Source of the DNA: Bacillota bacterium
Lineage (GTDB): Bacteria; Bacillota; Clostridia; Christensenellales; SZUA-584
Assembly (NCBI GenBank): GCA_023416745.1
Contig: JAEZHF010000089.1
Location: 9,168 to 73,167 of the forward strand
Direction: 5' to 3'
Length of the DNA: 64,000 nucleotides
Both the position numbers and the translations under genes were made by a program. The notes below the pieces were generated by a model, which worked only from the letters and a program-made list of their open reading frames with translations, did no database searches and had not been told where the DNA came from. Each line of letters starts with the position of its first letter. Position 1 is the first letter of the stretch. Of this stretch, positions 17,363 through 27,015 are shown one piece after another.

Positions 17363-19273
17363 ATGTCAGACAACATAGCGAACAGCTGCTACGACGCGTC
17401 ACAGATTCAGGTGCTGGAGGGTCTTGAACCTGTGCGCAAGCGGCCGGGCATGTATATCGGTTCCACCGATGTGCGCGGGCTGCACCATCTGGTCTACGAG
17501 ATCGTTGATAATTCCATCGACGAAGCGATGGCGGGCTACTGCGACCAGATTACCGTGACATTGCGCAAGGACGGCAGCGCTTGCGTGGAGGATAACGGGC
17601 GGGGCATACCCGTGGGCATACAACAGCAGACGGGCAAGTCTGCGCTGGAGGTGGCGCTGACGATACTGCATGCAGGCGGAAAATTCGGCGGAGAAGGGTA
17701 TAAGGTGTCCGGCGGTCTGCACGGTGTGGGTCTGTCAGTGGTCAATGCGCTGTCCGAGCGTCTCGTTGCGACGGTGAAGCGCGAGGGACATGCGCATGAG
17801 ATGAGCTTCTTTCGGGGCGCGCCCGATTGTGATATACAGGTTGTGGGCGACACGGGGGAAACGGGTACAATGGTATGCTTCTGGCCCGATCCGGAGATAT
17901 TCGAAACGGTGGAGTTTAGTTACGATACACTGAAAACCCGACTGCGGGAGCTGGCTTTTTTGAACAAAGGCTTAAACATCTGCCTGGTTGACGAGTGCAC
18001 CGGTCAGAAGGCCGACTACTGCTTCGCGGGCGGCATTGTGGAGTTCGTCAAATACCTGAACAAGAACAAGCAGACGCTGCATTCCGAGCCCATTTACTTC
18101 AGCGTCGAGAAGGATTCGATCAGCGTTGAAATCGCGATGCAATACAACGACTCGTATAACGAAAACATCTATACATTTGCTAACAACATCCCCACACACG
18201 AGGGCGGTACGCATCTGATGGGCTTCAAGTCCGGCCTGACTCGGGTGATGAACGACTATGCCCGGCGGTTCAACCTGATCAAGGAGAAGGATGTAAACCT
18301 GTCCGGCGAGGACATCCGCGAGGGGCTGACGGCCATCATCAGCGTGAAGATACGCGAACCTCAGTTTGAAGGACAGACCAAGACCAAACTGGGCAACAGC
18401 GAGGTGCGCCCCATGGTGGACTGCGCGCTGGGCTCAGAACTCAAAGCCTTTCTGGAGGAGAACCCGTCGGTGGCGCGCGAGATTTTGGGCAAATGCCTGG
18501 TGGCTCAGCACGCGCGGGAGGCCGCAAGAAAAGCGCGCGAGCTGACCCGGCGCAAGTCCGTGCTGGAGAGCACCACGCTGCCCGGCAAGCTGGCCGACTG
18601 CTCAGAGCGTGACGCCAGCCTGTGCGAGATATTCATCGTGGAGGGCGACAGCGCGGGCGGCAGCGCCAAACAGGGGCGCGACCGCCGGTTTCAGGCAATA
18701 CTCCCGCTGCGCGGCAAGATATTGAACGTGGAGAAGACGCGGCAGGACCGGGCACTGGCCAATGCGGAGATACGCGCGATGGCGACAGCCTTCGGCGCAG
18801 GGATAGGTGAGGACTTCGACGTTGAGAAGCTGCGCTACAACCGCATCATCTGCATGACAGACGCCGACGTGGACGGGAGCCATATCCGCATCCTTCTGCT
18901 GACGTTCTTCTACCGCTATATGCGGCAGCTGATCGAATCCGGCCATGTATATATCGCGCAGCCGCCGCTATATAAGGTTGCCAAAAACAAGACGGAAAAG
19001 TATGTATACAGCGATGAAGCGCTGGAGCAGTATCTGGCTGAGATCGGCAAGGACGGAATAACGATTCAGCGGTACAAAGGCCTTGGTGAGATGAACCCAG
19101 AGCAGCTGTGGGACACCACGATGGATCCTGCGAACCGGACGCTGCTGCAGGTGTCGCTGGAGAACGCGATTGAGGCTGAAGAGATATTCACGATATTGAT
19201 GGGCGATGCGGTGGAGCCGCGGCGAGAGTTTATCGAGCAGAACGCCAAGCTGGTCGTGAATCTGGATGTTTAA
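17363..19273 (+). CDS. gyrB: DNA gyrase subunit B
   Basis: This 636-residue ATPase subunit has the GHKL blocks (EIVDNSIDEAMAGY, DNGRGIPV, SGGLHGVGLSVVNALSE) in the N-terminal 130 residues, the transducer domain, and the TOPRIM block EGDSAGGSAKQGRDR near residue 430. The MTDADVDGSHIRILLLTF block and the C-terminal RYKGLGEMNPEQLW follow. Gyrase introduces negative supercoils using ATP. AGAAGGAG lies 10 bases before the ATG. gyrA follows after a few bases, so the subunits are cotranslated. Confidence 0.98.
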   Translation: MSDNIANSCYDASQIQVLEGLEPVRKRPGMYIGSTDVRGLHHLVYEIVDNSIDEAMAGYCDQITVTLRKDGSACVEDNGRGIPVGIQQQTGKSALEVALTILHAGGKFGGEGYKVSGGLHGVGLSVVNALSERLVATVKREGHAHEMSFFRGAPDCDIQVVGDTGETGTMVCFWPDPEIFETVEFSYDTLKTRLRELAFLNKGLNICLVDECTGQKADYCFAGGIVEFVKYLNKNKQTLHSEPIYFSVEKDSISVEIAMQYNDSYNENIYTFANNIPTHEGGTHLMGFKSGLTRVMNDYARRFNLIKEKDVNLSGEDIREGLTAIISVKIREPQFEGQTKTKLGNSEVRPMVDCALGSELKAFLEENPSVAREILGKCLVAQHAREAARKARELTRRKSVLESTTLPGKLADCSERDASLCEIFIVEGDSAGGSAKQGRDRRFQAILPLRGKILNVEKTRQDRALANAEIRAMATAFGAGIGEDFDVEKLRYNRIICMTDADVDGSHIRILLLTFFYRYMRQLIESGHVYIAQPPLYKVAKNKTEKYVYSDEALEQYLAEIGKDGITIQRYKGLGEMNPEQLWDTTMDPANRTLLQVSLENAIEAEEIFTILMGDAVEPRREFIEQNAKLVVNLDV

Positions 19274-19285
19274 GGGGTGAGAGGA

Positions 19286-21775
19286 TTGGATGAGAACAGA
19301 AAGGCGATAATGCCTGTCGATATAGAGAAGGAGATGAAGACATCGTTCATCTCGTACGCGATGGCCGTCATCATCAACCGCGCGCTGCCCGACGTGCGCG
19401 ATGGTTTGAAGCCGGTGCACCGGCGCATACTGCATTCGATGGGCGAGCTGGGAGTGACGCCCGATAAACCATTCCGAAAAAGCGCGCGTATTGTGGGCGA
19501 CGTGCTGGGTAAATACCATCCGCACGGTGATTCGTCCGTTTACTTGGCGATGGTGCGTCTGGCGCAGGATTTCTCCACACGGCACCTGCTGGTGTCCGGT
19601 CACGGCAACTTCGGCAGCGTGGATGGCGACGCACCGGCGGCCATGCGTTACACCGAGGCCAGAATGTCGCCCATGGCGATGGAGCTGATGCGCGACATCG
19701 AAAAGGACACAGTGGATTTTTATCCCAACTTTGACGAGACGCTGATGCAGCCCTCGGTGCTGCCCTCCAAGTATCCCAATCTGCTGGTGAACGGCACGGG
19801 CGGCATCGCGGTGGGCATGGCAACCAACATACCGCCGCACAACCTTGGCGAGACGATCAATGCGGCGATCCAGCTGATCGATGACCCGGATGCGACAGTG
19901 GACGACCTGATGCAGCACATTAAGGGGCCCGACTTTCCCACGGGCGGCATTGTGATGGGCATGGCGGGTATTTCACAGGCGTACCGCACAGGACGCGGCA
20001 AGATTGTGACGCGCGCCAAGGCGGAGATCGACGAGTTTAAGGCGGGACGGCAGCGCATCATCGTCACCGAGATACCGTATCAGGTGAATAAGGCTGCGCT
20101 GATTATGCGCATTGCCGAGCTTGTGCAGGAAAAGAATATCGAAGGGATATCGGACATACGCGATGAGAGCGACAAGAGCGGCATGCGCATCGTCATCGAG
20201 CTGAAGAAGGATGTGAACGCCAGCGTCATACTGAACCGGCTGTACAAGCACACGCAGATGCAGGATACTTTTGGTGTGATTATGCTGGCGCTGGTGGACG
20301 GCGAACCGCGCGTGCTCAACTTAAAAGAGATCCTGTATCACTACTTGGAGCACCAGAAGGTTGTGATCATCCGCCGGACGAAGTTTGATCTGGAACGGGC
20401 GGAAGCGCGGGCGCACATACTGGAAGGCCTGATCATCGCACTCGATAACATCGACGAGATTGTGGAGCTGATCAAGAAGTCGCCCGATGTGCCCACCGCC
20501 AGAGAGGGCTTGATGACACGTTTTAGCCTCTCGGACAAGCAGGCGCAGGCGATACTGGAGATGCGGTTGCAGCGCCTGACCGGCCTGGAGCGTGACAAGA
20601 TCGTTGCGGAATATGAGAAGCTGGTGGAGCGCATCGCTTACCTGAAAAAGATATTGGAAACACCTCAGATGGTGCTGGACATCATCAAGGAGGAGATGAC
20701 CGAGATACGCGACAAATACGCGGACGCGCGCCGCACCGAGATCACTTTCTCCGCCGACGACATCGATCTGGATGAGCTGATACAGGAGGAGGAGATGGTG
20801 GTGACGCTGACGCACTTCGGGTACGTCAAGCGCATCCGTTCCGACGCTTATCGCGCGCAGAAGCGCGGCGGCAAGGGCGTGACCGGCCTCACAGCCCGTG
20901 AAGAGGATTTTGCGGAACACGTGATGGTGACGTCCACACACAGCAACCTGCTGTTCTTCACGAATCAGGGGCGCGTGTACCGCCGTAAGTGCTACGAGCT
21001 GCCCGAAACGGGACGACAGGCGAAGGGTACGGCCATCGTGAACCTCCTCAATCTGGACGGCGGCGAGAAGGTATCCGCCGTGTTCCCGGTAACGGATTTT
21101 GGCGGTGACACGATGCTGGTGATTGCCACGCGGGACGGTTATATCAAGAAGACGCTGGCGTCTGAATTCAGCAACATCCGCCAGAACGGTTTGATTGCGA
21201 TTGGCCTTCGGGAAGGGGATGAGCTGATTGGCGTGCTGGAAACCAGCGGCAAGGATGAGCTGATACTGGGCACGGCACAGGGCATGTCCATCATGTTCCG
21301 GGAGGAGGATGTGCGCGACATGGGCCGAACCGCGATGGGCGTGAAGGCAGCGGCGCTGCGCGAGGGTGACAGCGTGGTGGGTATCGACATCGTACGCGAG
21401 GGCGGCGATGTGCTGGTGATATCCGAAAACGGCTACGGCAAGCGGACACCGCTGACGGAATACAAGATACAGCGGCGCGGCGGGATCGGCATCAAAACGC
21501 TGAATGTGACGGACAAGACGGGCGACATGTGTTCGCTCATCGTGGTGGACGGCACCGAGGACATCATGCTGATCAACGACGCAGGCATCATCATTCGTAC
21601 ACGCGTTCCCGAGATATCCGTGTACGGCCGCGATACGCAAGGGGTGCGGCTGATGAATATTGGCGAAGACTCCCGCGTGGTGTCGGTGGCTTTGGCGCCG
21701 CCGGATGAAGGCGAGGATGAGCTGGCAGAGGGCGAGAACCCGGCAGAGGAGAACCCCGTGGAGATTAAGGAGTAG
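19286..21775 (+). CDS. gyrA: DNA gyrase subunit A
   Basis: I choose TTG at 19286 (829 residues, M-DENRKAIMPVDIEKEMK) because AAGGGGTG precedes it at a good distance and the N-terminus then aligns with the usual GyrA start; GTG at 19277 is the alternative. The breakage-reunion domain has HPHGDSSVY and the catalytic Tyr in MRYTEARMS near residue 120. The C-terminal domain holds the GyrA-box QKRGGKG, which marks gyrase rather than topoisomerase IV. The position equivalent to Escherichia coli Asp87 is Leu. An acidic tail ends the protein. Confidence 0.97.
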   Translation: MDENRKAIMPVDIEKEMKTSFISYAMAVIINRALPDVRDGLKPVHRRILHSMGELGVTPDKPFRKSARIVGDVLGKYHPHGDSSVYLAMVRLAQDFSTRHLLVSGHGNFGSVDGDAPAAMRYTEARMSPMAMELMRDIEKDTVDFYPNFDETLMQPSVLPSKYPNLLVNGTGGIAVGMATNIPPHNLGETINAAIQLIDDPDATVDDLMQHIKGPDFPTGGIVMGMAGISQAYRTGRGKIVTRAKAEIDEFKAGRQRIIVTEIPYQVNKAALIMRIAELVQEKNIEGISDIRDESDKSGMRIVIELKKDVNASVILNRLYKHTQMQDTFGVIMLALVDGEPRVLNLKEILYHYLEHQKVVIIRRTKFDLERAEARAHILEGLIIALDNIDEIVELIKKSPDVPTAREGLMTRFSLSDKQAQAILEMRLQRLTGLERDKIVAEYEKLVERIAYLKKILETPQMVLDIIKEEMTEIRDKYADARRTEITFSADDIDLDELIQEEEMVVTLTHFGYVKRIRSDAYRAQKRGGKGVTGLTAREEDFAEHVMVTSTHSNLLFFTNQGRVYRRKCYELPETGRQAKGTAIVNLLNLDGGEKVSAVFPVTDFGGDTMLVIATRDGYIKKTLASEFSNIRQNGLIAIGLREGDELIGVLETSGKDELILGTAQGMSIMFREEDVRDMGRTAMGVKAAALREGDSVVGIDIVREGGDVLVISENGYGKRTPLTEYKIQRRGGIGIKTLNVTDKTGDMCSLIVVDGTEDIMLINDAGIIIRTRVPEISVYGRDTQGVRLMNIGEDSRVVSVALAPPDEGEDELAEGENPAEENPVEIKE

Positions 21776-22135
21776 CCAGGGAGGCCTTGCATAACGGGAT
21801 AAGCTGCGGCGCAAAATGTCAGCAGCGGGCCTTTAAGAGCATGGTCTGAGCGGCATCAGCCGGGGCTGGGATAGAATGTGGACAACTCTCTGATTGCGTG
21901 GAGGGAATACAATATTTCATATGAGCTATTGCATTATTATACCATATGTTGTACAATGCGAGCTAGGCAGAGGCGACATATGTATATGAGACGCCAAGAG
22001 GTCATAATGCGTATTCCTTCAGATTTAGTCGATTTGCACGTAGAGGGGGACTTACAGAAATTATATTGAAGGAATATGCCGGGATTCGGGGAGGCGTAAG
22101 CCTCCCCCGTTTCACTGATGGCAGGGGCAAAAGGC
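21776..22135. other. Intergenic region after gyrA
   Basis: About 360 bases without a supported gene. A short open frame at 21878-22069 (63 residues) has no recognisable motif or ribosome binding site. A strong hairpin GGGGAGGC/GCCTCCCC with a GTAA loop lies at 22088-22107, only 28 bases before the next gene; it lacks a proper T run. Confidence 0.4.
22088..22107 (+). terminator. Hairpin before the solute-binding protein gene
   Basis: An 8-base perfect GC-rich stem with a GTAA tetraloop is followed by CGTTT. It may be a terminator or an RNA-stabilising hairpin in the leader of the next gene. Confidence 0.45.
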
Positions 22136-23014
22136 TTGAAATACAGAAGAAGACGTTTTCTGCTGCTGAAAAGAAAGCACATTAGAATCATCATCATCAT
22201 ATTGGCCGTGGTTATCGCGGCGGCTGTGATCATTGCTGTGACGTCAACGAACCGCGTCCGCTCCGTTAAACAGCTTGCCATTGAGGCCATCGAGAATAAG
22301 GGCGTGATCAGCATCGGTCTACGGGGCGATATTGGCACGCTTTGTACTTTCAACGAAAAAACTGGCGAATTTGAAGGGCTGGAAAAGGATGTGGCCGACG
22401 AGATTGTCCGCCGGCTTTTTCCTGACGGCATCGTTGTGAATTATGTTAAAGTGAACTCTGAGACAAAGGATGCACAGCTTAAGCTGGGGAATATAGACAT
22501 GACGCTGGGTGCGACGGTGAACGCGGAAAAGAGCGGCATTGCGTATTCGTCGCCGTTTTTTGCGGACGCTAGCGCGCTGCTGGTTCAGGAGGGCGGCGTG
22601 GGCAGCTCGGCACAGCTGAACGGGAAAGCGGTTGGCGTGGTGCAGGGCTCGCTTGTGGATAAAGACAGTGAAGACGATGAAGACATCAGCGTACTGCAGG
22701 AATACCTTAAGAAGCAGGGCGTTGAGGTGACCGTGAACAGGTACGCTTCATATCCGGAAGCGATTGACGGACTGCGGAACAACACCGTCGCAGCGGTGTG
22801 TGCCAGTGAAATTAACCTGAAGCTGTTTGGCATCAAGGGGATGCTGGTGCTGCCCGACCGGTTTTTGCCCAGCCGTTACTGTGTGCAGGTGATCAAGGAT
22901 CAAAGCACTTTGGCCGATGTGATCAGCGATGTGATTGCTGAGATGAGAAAGGACGGCACGATGGACGCGCTGGTTTCCAAGTGGAAGCTGGTGGACTATT
23001 CAGCGTTGGACTGA
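22136..23014 (+). CDS. Transporter substrate-binding domain protein (family 3 type)
   Basis: The proposed TTG at 22136 (292 residues) is preceded by AGGGG; ATG at 22118 is the alternative but has no ribosome binding site. A very basic N-terminus precedes one transmembrane helix (about residues 15-40), so this is membrane-anchored, not a lipoprotein. The solute-binding fold follows: VISIGLRGDIGTLC, FEGLEKDVADEIVRRLF, the GNIDMTLGATVNAEKS block and GKAVGVVQGSL. The family usually binds polar amino acids or signals. No ABC permease is next to it, so it may be a sensor or orphan binding protein. Confidence 0.75.
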   Translation: MKYRRRRFLLLKRKHIRIIIIILAVVIAAAVIIAVTSTNRVRSVKQLAIEAIENKGVISIGLRGDIGTLCTFNEKTGEFEGLEKDVADEIVRRLFPDGIVVNYVKVNSETKDAQLKLGNIDMTLGATVNAEKSGIAYSSPFFADASALLVQEGGVGSSAQLNGKAVGVVQGSLVDKDSEDDEDISVLQEYLKKQGVEVTVNRYASYPEAIDGLRNNTVAAVCASEINLKLFGIKGMLVLPDRFLPSRYCVQVIKDQSTLADVISDVIAEMRKDGTMDALVSKWKLVDYSALD

Positions 23015-23165
23015 CAGTATACAATTGTTAGCCGGGTGCGCTTAGCCCACCCGGCACGGCTTTGCGAAGTACCGAGCGCTTATTTGCGTCAGGAATGAGG
23101 CGTAAGCGAACAAAGCTGAAAAAACTGGAGGCAAGACGAAGGCTTGACTCCAAACCGGAGGTTTT

Positions 23166-25073
23166 ATGAAAAGCGGACTGATCAGAGTGGCCGCCGCGGT
23201 GCCCGAGGTGGCGGTGGGCAACCTGAAGAAAAACAAGGCGCAGATTGACCGGATGATACGTGAGGCGGAGGAGAAGGGCGCGGCCATCGTGGCCTTTCCC
23301 GAACTGTCGCTGACGTCGTATACGCTGGGCGACCTGTTCCGGCAACGTAACCTGCTGGAGAAAAGCGAGCAGGCGCTGCGCGAGCTGATGGACGAGACGA
23401 AGGACACGTCTGTGCTGACCGTCATTGGCATGCCGGTGGCGGCATCGGACAAGCTGTACAACACCGCTGTGGTGTTCCAATCGGGGAGGCTGCTGGGCGT
23501 GGTGCCCAAGGCGTACATTCCAAACTATTCGGAGTATTACGAGCAGCGGTGGTTTGCATCCGGCATCGACATTTCGGGGGAGACAGTGAAACTGGCAGGT
23601 CAGGAAGCGCCGTTTGGGTCTGACCTGCTGTTTGACTGCGAGACCATCCGTGAGCTGGTGCTGGGTGTGGAACTGTGCGAAGACCTGTGGGTGCCGTTTC
23701 CGCCGCACGCATATCAGGCGATGGCGGGTGCGACGCTGTTTATCAACATATCGGCCAGCAACGAGCTGGCGGGCAAGAGCGAATATCGCGAGGAGATGAT
23801 ACGCCAGCAATCCGGCCGGTTTGTGGGCGGCTTCGTGTACGTATCCGCAGGGCCGGGGGAATCCACTACCGACACGGTGTTCGGCGGTCATGTGGTGATC
23901 GCGGAGAACGGCAACCTGCTGGAGAGCTCACCAAGGTTCCAGTTTGAAGCGCACATGAGCGTGACCGAGTTCGACCTGCATCGGCTGTCGCATGACAGGA
24001 TACTGAAAAACACGTTTGTGGCGCAGAGCCCGGGCAAGCCATACCGGCGGATTAAATTCCGTGCGCAGGAGTCGGAGCCCAAGTTTCGGTACATCGATCG
24101 GATGCCTTTTGTGCCGGGCGGGCAGACGGCGCGTGACGCGCGATGCAAAGAGGTGTTTGATATTCAGGTGACGGCGCTGGCGAGGCGTATACGTCACACC
24201 AAATCGAAGACTATGGTGATCGGCGTGTCGGGTGGGTTGGACTCGGCGCTTGCGCTGATGGTGGCCACGCAGGCCGCGCTGCGCGCGGGACTTGATAAAG
24301 CTGCCGTTGTGGGCGTGGTGATGCCGGGATTCGGCAGTACGGAAGCGACACAGGAGCTCGCAAGACGGCTGGTAACGGCAACGGGCGCGACGCTGCGCGA
24401 GATCAGCATTGTGAATGCGGCGAAGGCACACCTTGAGGACCTGGGGCACGACGGCAAGGCGGACATCACGTACGAGAACGCACAGGCGCGGGAGCGCACG
24501 CAGGTGCTGATGGACATGGCAAACCAGCTGGGCGGGCTGGTGGTGGGCACCGGCGATTTGTCCGAGTTGGCGCTGGGCTTTTGCACGTATGCGGGCGACC
24601 AGATATCGATGTACGGCGTAAACGCGGGTGTGGCCAAGACGCTGATCAAGGAGATGGTGCTGTATGTGTCGCGCGGGGACAAAGCACTGAACGACATCGC
24701 CAAGGAGATCGTCGCGATACCGCCCAGCCCCGAACTGCTGCCGCCTACAGACAAGGACGAGCGGCAGGATACGCAAAAGCAGATCGGGCCGTATGACGTG
24801 AACGACTTCTTCATGTATTACATACTGCGGTTTGAGATGTCTCCGAAGAAGGTGCTGCTGCTGGCCAGGCACGCGTATCCGGAATACACCGAGGGGCAGC
24901 TCAAAGAGCAGCTGCGGCAGTTTTACCGGCGGTTTTTCGCGTCGCAATTCAAGCGCTCGTGCATGCCGGACGGTCCTAAGGTGGGCAGCGTGTCGCTGTC
25001 TCCGCGGGGCGACTGGCGGATGCCCTCCGACGCGGAGAGCGAGACGTGGCTGTCGGAGCTGGACGAGGAATAG
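23166..25073 (+). CDS. nadE: Glutamine-dependent NAD(+) synthase
   Basis: This 635-residue protein fuses an N-terminal nitrilase-type glutaminase (about 1-280; Glu in AIVAFPELSLT, Lys in GVVPKAYIPNY, Cys in LGVELCEDLW) to a C-terminal NAD synthetase with the PP-loop VIGVSGGLDSALAL near residue 356. It amidates nicotinic acid adenine dinucleotide to NAD using glutamine ammonia. The GTGDLSELALGFCTY block is family-typical. CCGGAGG lies 5 bases upstream of the ATG. It is monocistronic. Confidence 0.97.
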   Translation: MKSGLIRVAAAVPEVAVGNLKKNKAQIDRMIREAEEKGAAIVAFPELSLTSYTLGDLFRQRNLLEKSEQALRELMDETKDTSVLTVIGMPVAASDKLYNTAVVFQSGRLLGVVPKAYIPNYSEYYEQRWFASGIDISGETVKLAGQEAPFGSDLLFDCETIRELVLGVELCEDLWVPFPPHAYQAMAGATLFINISASNELAGKSEYREEMIRQQSGRFVGGFVYVSAGPGESTTDTVFGGHVVIAENGNLLESSPRFQFEAHMSVTEFDLHRLSHDRILKNTFVAQSPGKPYRRIKFRAQESEPKFRYIDRMPFVPGGQTARDARCKEVFDIQVTALARRIRHTKSKTMVIGVSGGLDSALALMVATQAALRAGLDKAAVVGVVMPGFGSTEATQELARRLVTATGATLREISIVNAAKAHLEDLGHDGKADITYENAQARERTQVLMDMANQLGGLVVGTGDLSELALGFCTYAGDQISMYGVNAGVAKTLIKEMVLYVSRGDKALNDIAKEIVAIPPSPELLPPTDKDERQDTQKQIGPYDVNDFFMYYILRFEMSPKKVLLLARHAYPEYTEGQLKEQLRQFYRRFFASQFKRSCMPDGPKVGSVSLSPRGDWRMPSDAESETWLSELDEE

Positions 25074-25109
25074 ATAACTTGTACCCCGGAGGGGGATGAG
25101 AATCCTATC

Positions 25110-25147
25110 AGGCAAACACCTTTTTCTTAAGGCATTTGCCTGTCTTT
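25110..25147 (+). terminator. Possible terminator of nadE
   Basis: AGGCAAA and TTTGCCT pair around an 18-base loop, followed by TGTCTTTTAT. The stem is short, so the call is weak. Confidence 0.4.
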
Positions 25148-25182
25148 TATTGGCTCGAAGTTATTATTGTACTATATGGCTG

Positions 25183-25776
25183 TCAGGGCTTTCGTGTCGG
25201 CAGGGTGTTCGGGGCATAGGGCTGTCGGGTGTACCCGGTGTGCGGCGGCTCTGAACTGTCAGGCGGACCGGCAGACATATCCGGCGGCATGACCGCAGCA
25301 GGCGGATAGATTGGCGGGGGCGGATAATAACCCGGATGTGCGGCGGGATAATACCATCCTTGGGCAGCCGAGGGCAGAACAGGTTTATTTTTGGCCAGCA
25401 CCCTGATGCCTCCGGTGAGCAGCAGCGCAGCGCAGGCGATGGTGTAGAGTAGGGTAAAAACAAGGATTTCAGTCAAGTCGTCTTCGCTGTCCGAGATGCC
25501 CATCATAACGCAGAGCATAATACAACCCAGTAAATTCAGGCTGCCGGACGTAGTGAGCAGAACTCCGCCGTTACGGTTGTTCTTATTGAGCTGATGTGTA
25601 CCGGCAAAGGCGAGAATCAGGGCTGACAGCAAAATAATAATGTTTATTGACGAGAAGGCTTCAATCTCACTTTCCAGTCCGCCAAAGGAAAACAACAAAC
25701 CGTGGGCGGTGAGTATGGCACCAACTAGACCGAGGGTGTATTCACTCATATAGGCTTTGAAGTAATTGTTTTGCAT
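25183..25776 (-). CDS. Small four-helix membrane protein with Pro/Tyr-rich tail (DUF4064-like)
   Basis: The 197-residue protein has four predicted membrane helices in residues 10-128, then a cytoplasmic tail rich in Pro, Tyr and Gly (for example PGYYPPPPIYPP). The helix pattern and the Gly-rich segment before helix 3 (NGGVLLTTSG) resemble its neighbour at 27016-27390, where GGGILLVTSG occupies the same place. It belongs to a group of four related small membrane genes in a row on the minus strand. Function unknown; GGAGG precedes the ATG. Confidence 0.65.
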   Translation of the reverse strand: MQNNYFKAYMSEYTLGLVGAILTAHGLLFSFGGLESEIEAFSSINIIILLSALILAFAGTHQLNKNNRNGGVLLTTSGSLNLLGCIMLCVMMGISDSEDDLTEILVFTLLYTIACAALLLTGGIRVLAKNKPVLPSAAQGWYYPAAHPGYYPPPPIYPPAAVMPPDMSAGPPDSSEPPHTGYTRQPYAPNTLPTRKP

Positions 25777-25863
25777 CAGGTTTTCCTCCGGATGGGGAGA
25801 TGATATCTCCTACAGGATATAACAGCGGCGGCGGTTTTGCAACGGGAAGACGGCCAGCGGCAA

Positions 25864-25891
25864 TAAAAAAGCGGCTCGCTGCGGAGCCGCT
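25864..25891 (-). terminator. Terminator after the membrane protein gene at 25910
   Basis: AGCGGCTC and GAGCCGCT form a perfect 8-base stem with a 6-base loop. On the minus strand it runs into a TTTTTTA tract. Confidence 0.85.
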
Positions 25892-25909
25892 CTTCATGAC
25901 TGATTGCGG

Positions 25910-26329
25910 TTAAGCGACGGGCTTGGCCGCGTTTTTGTTCAGGAAGCCTCCGACGACGAAGAGGGCGGGCATAATGATTCCGATCAGGTTGCCGACCTGG
26001 AAGTTGGTGATGAACGAGATCAGCGACAGGCCGCCGAGGATGAAGCCGAACACGATGAAGAACATTGATTTGGAGGGATCGCCGCACTGCTTGATGCCCA
26101 CGATGCCAGCCACGAGATCGATAGCGGCGAGTATCAGGAAAACGATAAACAATACAATCCCGATGGCACCTCCGAGCAGCGCGCTGTAATCTCCAAAGAA
26201 ACCGGATACAAAGGAGCCGATCAGAGAGCCCAAAAACAGGGATAACAGAGCAACCAGTGCAAATAATGCACCGAAGATGATGTAGAGAATGCTGACAACT
26301 TTGAGCAATGTTTTACCGGGTGCGTTCAT
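25910..26329 (-). CDS. Small membrane protein, paralogue of the next gene
   Basis: 139 residues with four hydrophobic segments. It begins MNAPGKTLLKVVSILYIIFG, nearly identical to the start of the 133-residue neighbour (MNAPGKGLLKVVSILFIIFG). Both share a helix 3 region with GIxGxKxCGDPxxxxFF and a conserved short loop containing Cys-Gly-Asp-Pro. The two are clear tandem paralogues that have diverged over most of their length. Each has its own promoter region with a related inverted motif and its own terminator. Function unknown. Confidence 0.75.
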   Translation of the reverse strand: MNAPGKTLLKVVSILYIIFGALFALVALLSLFLGSLIGSFVSGFFGDYSALLGGAIGIVLFIVFLILAAIDLVAGIVGIKQCGDPSKSMFFIVFGFILGGLSLISFITNFQVGNLIGIIMPALFVVGGFLNKNAAKPVA

Positions 26330-26358
26330 GATAAAAATACCTCCTCGTAATAAGTTGA

Positions 26359-26379
26359 ATGATACCTTATGATATCAAT
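26359..26379. promoter_or_regulatory. Inverted motif upstream of the 25910 membrane gene
   Basis: ATGATACC and GATATCAAT flank four bases. A closely related inverted pair occurs at 26894-26915 before the paralogous gene, so this looks like a shared regulatory site. Confidence 0.5.
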
Positions 26380-26421
26380 GAAATAGTATCATTTTATGCG
26401 ACATTCATCAATAAAAAGAGT

Positions 26422-26448
26422 AAAAAAGAACGGCCCTGAAGGCCGTTC
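26422..26448 (-). terminator. Terminator after the membrane protein gene at 26464
   Basis: GAACGGCC and GGCCGTTC form a perfect 8-base stem with a 5-base loop, and the minus strand continues into TTTTTTA. Confidence 0.88.
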
Positions 26449-26463
26449 TCATTCGTTTGTTTG

Positions 26464-26865
26464 TTATGCTGCAACAGCCTTTTTGTTCATGTTTCCACCG
26501 ACTATGTAAAGAACCGGGAGCACGAAGCCGATCAAGCTGGTGACATCGAAACCGCCTGCGGATATTCCCAAAATCAAGCTGGCAAGAGCAAGCACGCATA
26601 GTATAATGCCGGTAACCACAAAGAAGCCACCCTGCGCCGGATCCCCGCATTTTTTCAGCCCGATAATTCCAATGATCAGCTCAAGTACACTCACAATCAG
26701 CATAATGATAGTGGCAACAATAAGAAGGCCTGCAAATGCGCCAACCATGGATGCAAGTGCCGCCGAAGCCAAGACTGCCAAAAGAGAAACAACCAATGCA
26801 ATGGCTCCAAAAATGATAAATAAAATGCTGACAACCTTTAATAATCCTTTTCCAGGTGCGTTCAT
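26464..26865 (-). CDS. Small membrane protein, paralogue of the preceding gene
   Basis: 133 residues, four hydrophobic segments, start MNAPGKGLLKVVSILFIIFG. The motif IIGLKKCGDPAQGGFF in the third quarter matches its paralogue at 25910-26329. The C-terminus NMNKKAVAA parallels FLNKNAAKPVA there. GGAGG precedes the ATG at a normal distance. Function unknown; a role in envelope stress is possible but nothing in the sequence proves it. Confidence 0.75.
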   Translation of the reverse strand: MNAPGKGLLKVVSILFIIFGAIALVVSLLAVLASAALASMVGAFAGLLIVATIIMLIVSVLELIIGIIGLKKCGDPAQGGFFVVTGIILCVLALASLILGISAGGFDVTSLIGFVLPVLYIVGGNMNKKAVAA

Positions 26866-26893
26866 GATAATACCCTCCTATAGAATAATTAAT

Positions 26894-26915
26894 ATGATAC
26901 CACATAGGATATCAT
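26894..26915. promoter_or_regulatory. Inverted motif upstream of the 26464 membrane gene
   Basis: ATGATACC and GATATCAT flank six bases. The same half-sites occur before the paralogous gene at 26359-26379. Confidence 0.5.
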
Positions 26916-27015
26916 AAACATCTTAGCATTTACCGTATATTTCGTCAATTTGTATTATTGTGACTTAACATTAATTTGATAATAATTTTTAATAACAGCC
27001 GGGAGGGTTGCGCGC

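Noticed and set aside
21878..22069. 63-codon open frame after gyrA
   Set aside because: No ribosome binding site, no recognisable motif and Cys/Tyr/Arg-rich composition typical of random frames.
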